Shown piece by piece: positions 60,841-64,000 of a DNA stretch of 64,000 nucleotides (position 1 is the first letter of the stretch; the number at the start of each line of letters is the position of its first letter). The stretch is taken from contig NZ_CP010054.1 in the NCBI RefSeq assembly GCF_000801315.1, positions 3,810,647-3,874,646 on the forward strand. The letters are read 5' to 3'. Source of the stretch: Hymenobacter sp. DG25B. GTDB lineage: Bacteria > Bacteroidota > Bacteroidia > Cytophagales > Hymenobacteraceae. Both the position numbers and the translations under genes were made by a program. The notes beneath the pieces are model-generated. The model made no database searches. It was not told the origin of the DNA and was given only the letters and a program-made list of their open reading frames with translations.

Positions 60841-61421
60841 GGGGAGTCAGAATGAGAGGCGGGAGAAGAATAGGTTAAGGCGGTTAAGCGGCGCTGCAGC
60901 AGCGCGCGGGCCTTGCTGAGCTGGGACTTGCTGGTGCCTTCGGAAATGCCCAGCAGCCCGGCAATTTCCTGGTGGGTGTACCCCTCCAGCGCGGCCAGGT
61001 TAAACACTGTGCGGTAGCCGGCGGGCAGCTCCTGAATGAGGGCCAGCAGGTCGGCGGCGTTCAGGTCACTCTCAATGCCGGCGGGCAGGGCGGGCGTGTA
61101 CTGCGCGGGGCAGTCGTCGAGGTTGAGCATGAACGGCTCGCGGCGGCTGATCTGGTTGAGGGCCTCGCGCACCATAATGCGGCGCACCCATCCCTCAAAA
61201 CTGCCCTCCTGCCGGAACTGCTCCAGGGCCCGGAATGCCTTCACGAAGCCTGTCATCATGGCTTCTTCGGCATCATCGTGGTTGCGCAGGTAGCGCAGGC
61301 ACACGCCCAGCATTTTGGGCGCCATCCGGTCGTAGAGCAGGCGCTGGGCACGGGGGTTGCCCTGGCGGCAGGCCGCAATCAGTTCGGCTTCCGGAATGAA
61401 GTGAGCAGCGGAGGTTTTCAT
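60822..61421 (-). CDS. ECF-type RNA polymerase sigma factor
   Basis: A 199-residue sigma-70 family (ECF) factor. Region 2 is 'RAQRLLYDRMAPKMLGVCLR' to 'DAEEAMMTGFVKAFRALEQF' and 'GWVRRIMVREALN'; region 4 is 'LPAGYRTVFNLAALEGYTHQ' to 'GTSKSQLSKARALLQRRL'. No anti-sigma gene follows, unlike many Bacteroidota FecI systems. It is placed between the ABC ATPase and its permeases, 66 bases after the former and overlapping the first permease by 19 bases, so it is made with the transporter. It may control its own operon or a wider regulon; this is unproven. Confidence 0.94.
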   Translation of the reverse strand: MKTSAAHFIPEAELIAACRQGNPRAQRLLYDRMAPKMLGVCLRYLRNHDDAEEAMMTGFVKAFRALEQFRQEGSFEGWVRRIMVREALNQISRREPFMLNLDDCPAQYTPALPAGIESDLNAADLLALIQELPAGYRTVFNLAALEGYTHQEIAGLLGISEGTSKSQLSKARALLQRRLTALTYSSPASHSDSPCCLAI

Positions 61422-61487
61422 AGCAAAAGGGAGAGAGGCGGTGTGGGCGAAAGCAGAATAGATGCGGCAGGAGACGACAGGAGTAGG

Positions 61488-62222
61488 TTAGCTCACCTGG
61501 CTGCCGTCGAAGAAGCGGATGATGCGCTCGGTTTTCAGGGCCTGCTGCTCGTCGTGGGTTACCATCACAATGGTGGTGTTGTCGCGGCGGTTCAGGGTCA
61601 GGAGCAGGTCCATGATTTCCTCTCCCATCACGGAGTCCAGGTTGCCGGTGGGTTCGTCGGCGAGGATGATTTCGGGGTTGCCTACCAGCGCCCGGGCAAT
61701 GGCTACGCGCTGGCGCTGCCCGCCGGAAAGCTGGCTTGGGAAGTGGCTCATGCGGGCATTCAGGCCCACCTTGTCCAGGGCGGCGTGGGCGCGCTGGCGG
61801 CGCTCCTTGCCCGATACGCCTTTGCGGTAGAGCAGGGGCAGCTCCACGTTATCCAGCACCGAGAGGTCGTTGATGAGGTGGTAGCTCTGGAATACGAACC
61901 CGATTTTGTGGTTGCGCAGGTGGGCCAGCTCCCGGTCGGAGTAGCTGGTCACGGGGCGGCCATCAATTACCACGGTGCCGTTGGTAGGCTCGTCCAGCAG
62001 ACCCATAATGCTGAGCAGCGTGGATTTGCCGCAGCCTGAAGGGCCCATAATGGAGACAAACTCGCCCCGGTTAATGGAGAGGTTTACGCGGTTGAGGGCC
62101 AGCGTTTCCACGGTGCTGGTCTGGTACACCTTTTCAATATCGGCCAGCTGAATAACCGGCGCGGCCGCAGCCTGAACCAGCGGGGAGTCAGTGAAAGGGC
62201 TGGAAGCGGTAGTAGCGTTCAT
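61488..62222 (-). CDS. ABC transporter ATP-binding protein, MacB/LolD-like
   Basis: A 244-residue ATPase with Walker A 'GPSGCGKST' (60-68), Q-loop in 'FVFQSYHLI', signature 'LSGGQRQRVAIARAL', Walker B 'IILADEPTGNLDS' and 'VTHDEQQA'. The extended N-terminus (about 22 residues) is not part of the fold. It powers the two permeases downstream. The start ATG is 62222. A sigma-54-like promoter (62336-62352) and an inverted-repeat site (62418-62433) lie upstream, so the operon probably begins here. Confidence 0.95.
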   Translation of the reverse strand: MNATTASSPFTDSPLVQAAAAPVIQLADIEKVYQTSTVETLALNRVNLSINRGEFVSIMGPSGCGKSTLLSIMGLLDEPTNGTVVIDGRPVTSYSDRELAHLRNHKIGFVFQSYHLINDLSVLDNVELPLLYRKGVSGKERRQRAHAALDKVGLNARMSHFPSQLSGGQRQRVAIARALVGNPEIILADEPTGNLDSVMGEEIMDLLLTLNRRDNTTIVMVTHDEQQALKTERIIRFFDGSQVS

Positions 62223-62293
62223 GGGGCAGGGAGTTTGTTTTCGGAAGAGTGAAGAAGAAACCAGGTGACAGAGGCAGCGGTACCGGGGCGGAA

Positions 62294-62309
62294 TGTCCGT
62301 TTTTGTACA
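62294..62309. promoter_or_regulatory. Imperfect TGTCC-N6-GGACA-like site
   Basis: TGTCC-GTTTTT-GTACA: one mismatch to the palindrome at 62418-62433. It lies between the likely transcription start and the ATPase gene. Confidence 0.4.
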
Positions 62310-62335
62310 GCTATACCCCTCTCCCCCTACTACCT

Positions 62336-62352
62336 AGCCAAGCCGCGTGCCA
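62336..62352 (-). promoter_or_regulatory. Possible sigma-54 promoter of the ABC operon
   Basis: On the minus strand TGGCAC-GCGGC-TTGGC: a perfect -24 box and correct spacing, with the -12 box TTGG where TTGC is expected. It is about 115 bases before the ATPase start codon, next to a sigma-54 activator system. Confidence 0.5.
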
Positions 62353-62417
62353 TTTTAGTAATTATGTCATTATCAATAACTTAATTCAATATTATAAAAA
62401 TAGCGTTTAGGAAATAT

Positions 62418-62433
62418 TGTCCATTTCTGGACA
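62418..62433. promoter_or_regulatory. Perfect palindrome TGTCC-N6-GGACA, possible activator site
   Basis: TGTCCA-TTTC-TGGACA is a perfect 16-base inverted repeat centred about 80 bases upstream of the -24 box, the usual distance for an enhancer bound by an NtrC-type activator. Binding by the 56890-58305 protein is inferred. Confidence 0.5.
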
Positions 62434-62619
62434 GGGTGTTCGGAAATGGCGCGCCCACTGTGCGCTTTTGCGCCAATTCTTCCCAAACAGCCGTAGCACG
62501 CCCTCGAAACCCACCATAATTATTCCCTTAAGTCCCTCAGCATGACATTTTTATTTTTATGAATTATTTCCATCTTACATAAGCATCATTTTTTTCCCAT
62601 CCACTTCATCTCATTCATT

Positions 62620-63015
62620 ATGCCTACCACAGCCACAAGCATTCGTGATGAAATCCGGCGTGCCAATGACACCTTTGAAGCCAGCTTTGCGCGCGGAGAC
62701 TCCGCCGCCATTGCCCGCCTGTACACCGACGGCGGCGTAGTGCTGCCCACCGGCATGGAGCCCATTCAGGGCACGGCGGGCATTCAGGCTTTCTGGCAGG
62801 GCGCCATGGAAATGGGCATTAAGCAGGTAAAACTGAAAACCCGGGAGGTAGAAGAGCTGGAAGACACCGCCATTGAGCTCGGCAACTACACCCTCTTCGC
62901 GGGCAACGGCCAACAAATAGATCAGGGCAAATACATGGTGGTCTGGAAAGAGCAGGGCGGCCATTGGAAACTCCACCAGGACATCTGGAACACTAACATT
63001 CCGGCTGCTTCCTGA
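62620..63015 (+). CDS. NTF2-like / SnoaL-type (DUF4440) protein
   Basis: A 131-residue SgcJ/EcaC-type NTF2-like protein. It begins with helix 'IRDEIRRANDTFEASFARGD', then 'LYTDGGVVLPTGMEPIQG' and 'IQAFWQGAMEMGIKQVKLK', and ends 'WKLHQDIWNTNIP'. The conical fold can hold a small ligand or serve as a hydratase/isomerase; no catalytic set can be fixed. It has no signal peptide and stands alone with its own terminator. Confidence 0.9.
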   Translation: MPTTATSIRDEIRRANDTFEASFARGDSAAIARLYTDGGVVLPTGMEPIQGTAGIQAFWQGAMEMGIKQVKLKTREVEELEDTAIELGNYTLFAGNGQQIDQGKYMVVWKEQGGHWKLHQDIWNTNIPAAS

Positions 63016-63075
63016 TCCGTCATCCCTTAGTCATTCCCGGCCAGGCGAAGAATTAGCCAGCCCGATAATCATACA

Positions 63076-63110
63076 AAAAGCCCTTTACCGCACCACGGTA
63101 AAGGGCTTTT
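63076..63110 (+). terminator. Rho-independent terminator
   Basis: AAAAGCCCTTTACCG (63076-63090), loop CACCA, CGGTAAAGGGCTTTT (63096-63110), 60 bases after the NTF2-like gene. Confidence 0.92.
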
Positions 63111-63126
63111 GCATTGAAGTTGACGT

Positions 63127-63271
63127 GTCATGCAGAGCGGCAGCGAAGCATCTCGCTAGTGTGGTATACCTTGGCAACATCAGCACGCGAGATGTCTCGA
63201 CTTCGCTCGACATCACGGGTTTTTTTTCAACAACATCAGCACGCGAGATGCTTCGCGGCACTCTGCATGAC
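63127..63271. repeat. Inverted repeat element with internal direct repeats
   Basis: GTCATGCAGAG...GAAGCATCTCGC (63127-63156) is nearly the reverse complement of 63243-63271. Inside, CAACATCAGCACGCGAGATG occurs twice as direct copies (63175-63194 and 63231-63250). It is a MITE-like or REP-like element without a gene. Confidence 0.82.
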
Positions 63272-63295
63272 GTTCAGGTGGTTTTTTAAACAGCT

Positions 63296-64000
63296 TTACT
63301 GCTTCGCCACCAGCGGCTCCTGGCGCTCAAAATCATACAGCGTGAGGGCGCGCAGGCGGTAGTGAGCCACCCAGCTGGCGCGCAGCGCGGCAATGTAGCT
63401 GCGCTTGGCCTGGTCTTTTTCGTTGAGGGCAATGTTCAGGTCGGTGAGGCTGATGCGGCCTACCTGGTAGGTGGCGCGGGCAATGTCGTAGCGGCGCTGA
63501 GCCAGCGTATCGGCGCGGGCGGCCAGGTCCAGCTGCTCGTTGAGGCTGCTGAGCTGGGCGGCCTGCGTGAGCACCGACTGCTCAAACGTCTGCTGCTCCT
63601 GGGCTACGGTTTGCTGCACCTGCTGGCGGTTCAGCTCGGCAGTTTTCACAATGGATTTCTGCCGGCCCCAGTCCAGAATAGGCACCGAGAAGGCCAGGCG
63701 CACCTGCTGCTGATCCTGTGGGTTGTTGTAGCTCGACCAGAACGTTTCAGCCTGGTTCATGTAGCCCAGGTTAGCCACCAGACTGGCCTGAAAGCCGGTA
63801 GTGCCTTTGGCGCGGGCTACCTCACTCTCGGCCTGCAGCAAACGCCGCCGGAACACCAGCGACTCGCGCCGGTTCTGGCGAGCCTGCGCCAGCGCCTGAT
63901 CTGTGGGCACCGGGAAGCGCGGCGCCGCGGTAGGAATGGCCAGCTGCAGCGCCTCGGCGCTCAGGCCGGTGTAGCTCTGCAGGTCGATGGCGGCGCTCTG
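63296..64000 (-). CDS. TolC-family outer-membrane efflux protein, C-terminal part (5' end beyond window)
   Basis: 235 codons are in the window and the frame is still open at the edge. The sequence has the TolC-type coiled helices: 'QARQNRRESLVFRRRLLQAE', 'FSVPILDWGRQKSIVKTAEL', 'TLAQRRYDIARATYQVGRIS' and 'LTDLNIALNEKDQAKRSYIA', which matches the second half of an outer-membrane efflux protein. It is close to the MacB-like ABC genes on the same strand, with only the NTF2-like gene between, so it may supply the outer-membrane channel for that exporter. A MacA-type adaptor might lie upstream, outside the window. Confidence 0.9.
   Translation of the reverse strand, partial: QSAAIDLQSYTGLSAEALQLAIPTAAPRFPVPTDQALAQARQNRRESLVFRRRLLQAESEVARAKGTTGFQASLVANLGYMNQAETFWSSYNNPQDQQQVRLAFSVPILDWGRQKSIVKTAELNRQQVQQTVAQEQQTFEQSVLTQAAQLSSLNEQLDLAARADTLAQRRYDIARATYQVGRISLTDLNIALNEKDQAKRSYIAALRASWVAHYRLRALTLYDFERQEPLVAKQ

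Larger units (their letters stand above)
62223..62619. other. 397-bp divergent promoter region
   Basis: It separates the ABC operon (minus) and the NTF2-like gene (plus). The AT-rich centre (62355-62420) lies between the two palindromes. No gene is seen here. Confidence 0.6.

Overview
The window looks like chromosomal sequence from a high-G+C member of the Bacteroidota, most likely Hymenobacter or a close relative (Cytophagales, Hymenobacteraceae). This is inferred from the genes: two secreted proteins with type IX secretion (T9SS) C-terminal sorting domains, many lipoproteins with short 'LAAC/ASC' lipoboxes, families typical of the phylum (DUF2652, PycTM/DUF5706, DUF6268, DUF6624, HD-PycTM fusions), almost no Shine-Dalgarno sequences, and occasional TAnnTTTG-type promoter elements. 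No phage, plasmid, IS element, rRNA or CRISPR array is visible. One tRNA (Arg-CCT, 53355-53426) is present.

Layout. 1-7146 holds small housekeeping genes (GNAT end, DUF962, PaaI-like thioesterase, NYN/cold-shock protein, YdjM-like protein) and mfd. 7305-9425 is one strikingly AT-rich gene for an OLD-family ATPase/TOPRIM nuclease, a probable transferred defence gene. 9447-13252 is accessory: three copies of a modular hairpin repeat, an SBBP-repeat T9SS protein, a cupin and a DUF433/DUF5615 toxin-antitoxin pair. 13385-29665 is a run of mostly single genes: GAF protein, TonB-C protein, acetyltransferase, M61/M1-like peptidase, META proteins, FAD oxidoreductase, DUF1345, DsbA-like, YitT, FNR-type reductase, MsrA, and three paralogues of an unnamed STAS-like family. 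29677-38468 holds a secreted peptidase-like/propeller/barrel protein (frameshifted), a methionine aminotransferase/omega-amidase pair, an FG-GAP T9SS protein and murF. 38806-40532 is a fragment of surface-polysaccharide metabolism (rfbC, glycosyltransferase). 40640-45346 holds cytochrome c, hflX, sixA-like and ppk1. 45449-53253 holds an outer-membrane barrel, a 1298-aa phosphoesterase/kinase-like/barrel protein, an HD-PycTM protein and a DUF2652 cyclase-like protein. 53554-64000 is signalling and export: an orphan NarL-type regulator, a second DUF1345 protein, a histidine kinase and sigma-54 activator pair, and a MacB-like ABC exporter cluster with an embedded ECF sigma factor, ending in a TolC-family gene cut by the window edge.

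How genes work together. The ABC ATPase (61488-62222), ECF sigma factor, two permeases, sigma-54 activator and kinase form one minus-strand block. A near-consensus -24/-12 element and a perfect TGTCC-N6-GGACA palindrome lie upstream, so the activator may drive the exporter. The aminotransferase and nitrilase fit the glutamine transaminase/omega-amidase branch of methionine salvage. Three genes (13385-14026, 29677-32585, 52073-53253) each look broken by loss of one base within or next to a G/C run. The shared pattern suggests homopolymer under-calling in the assembly at least as much as real pseudogenes.
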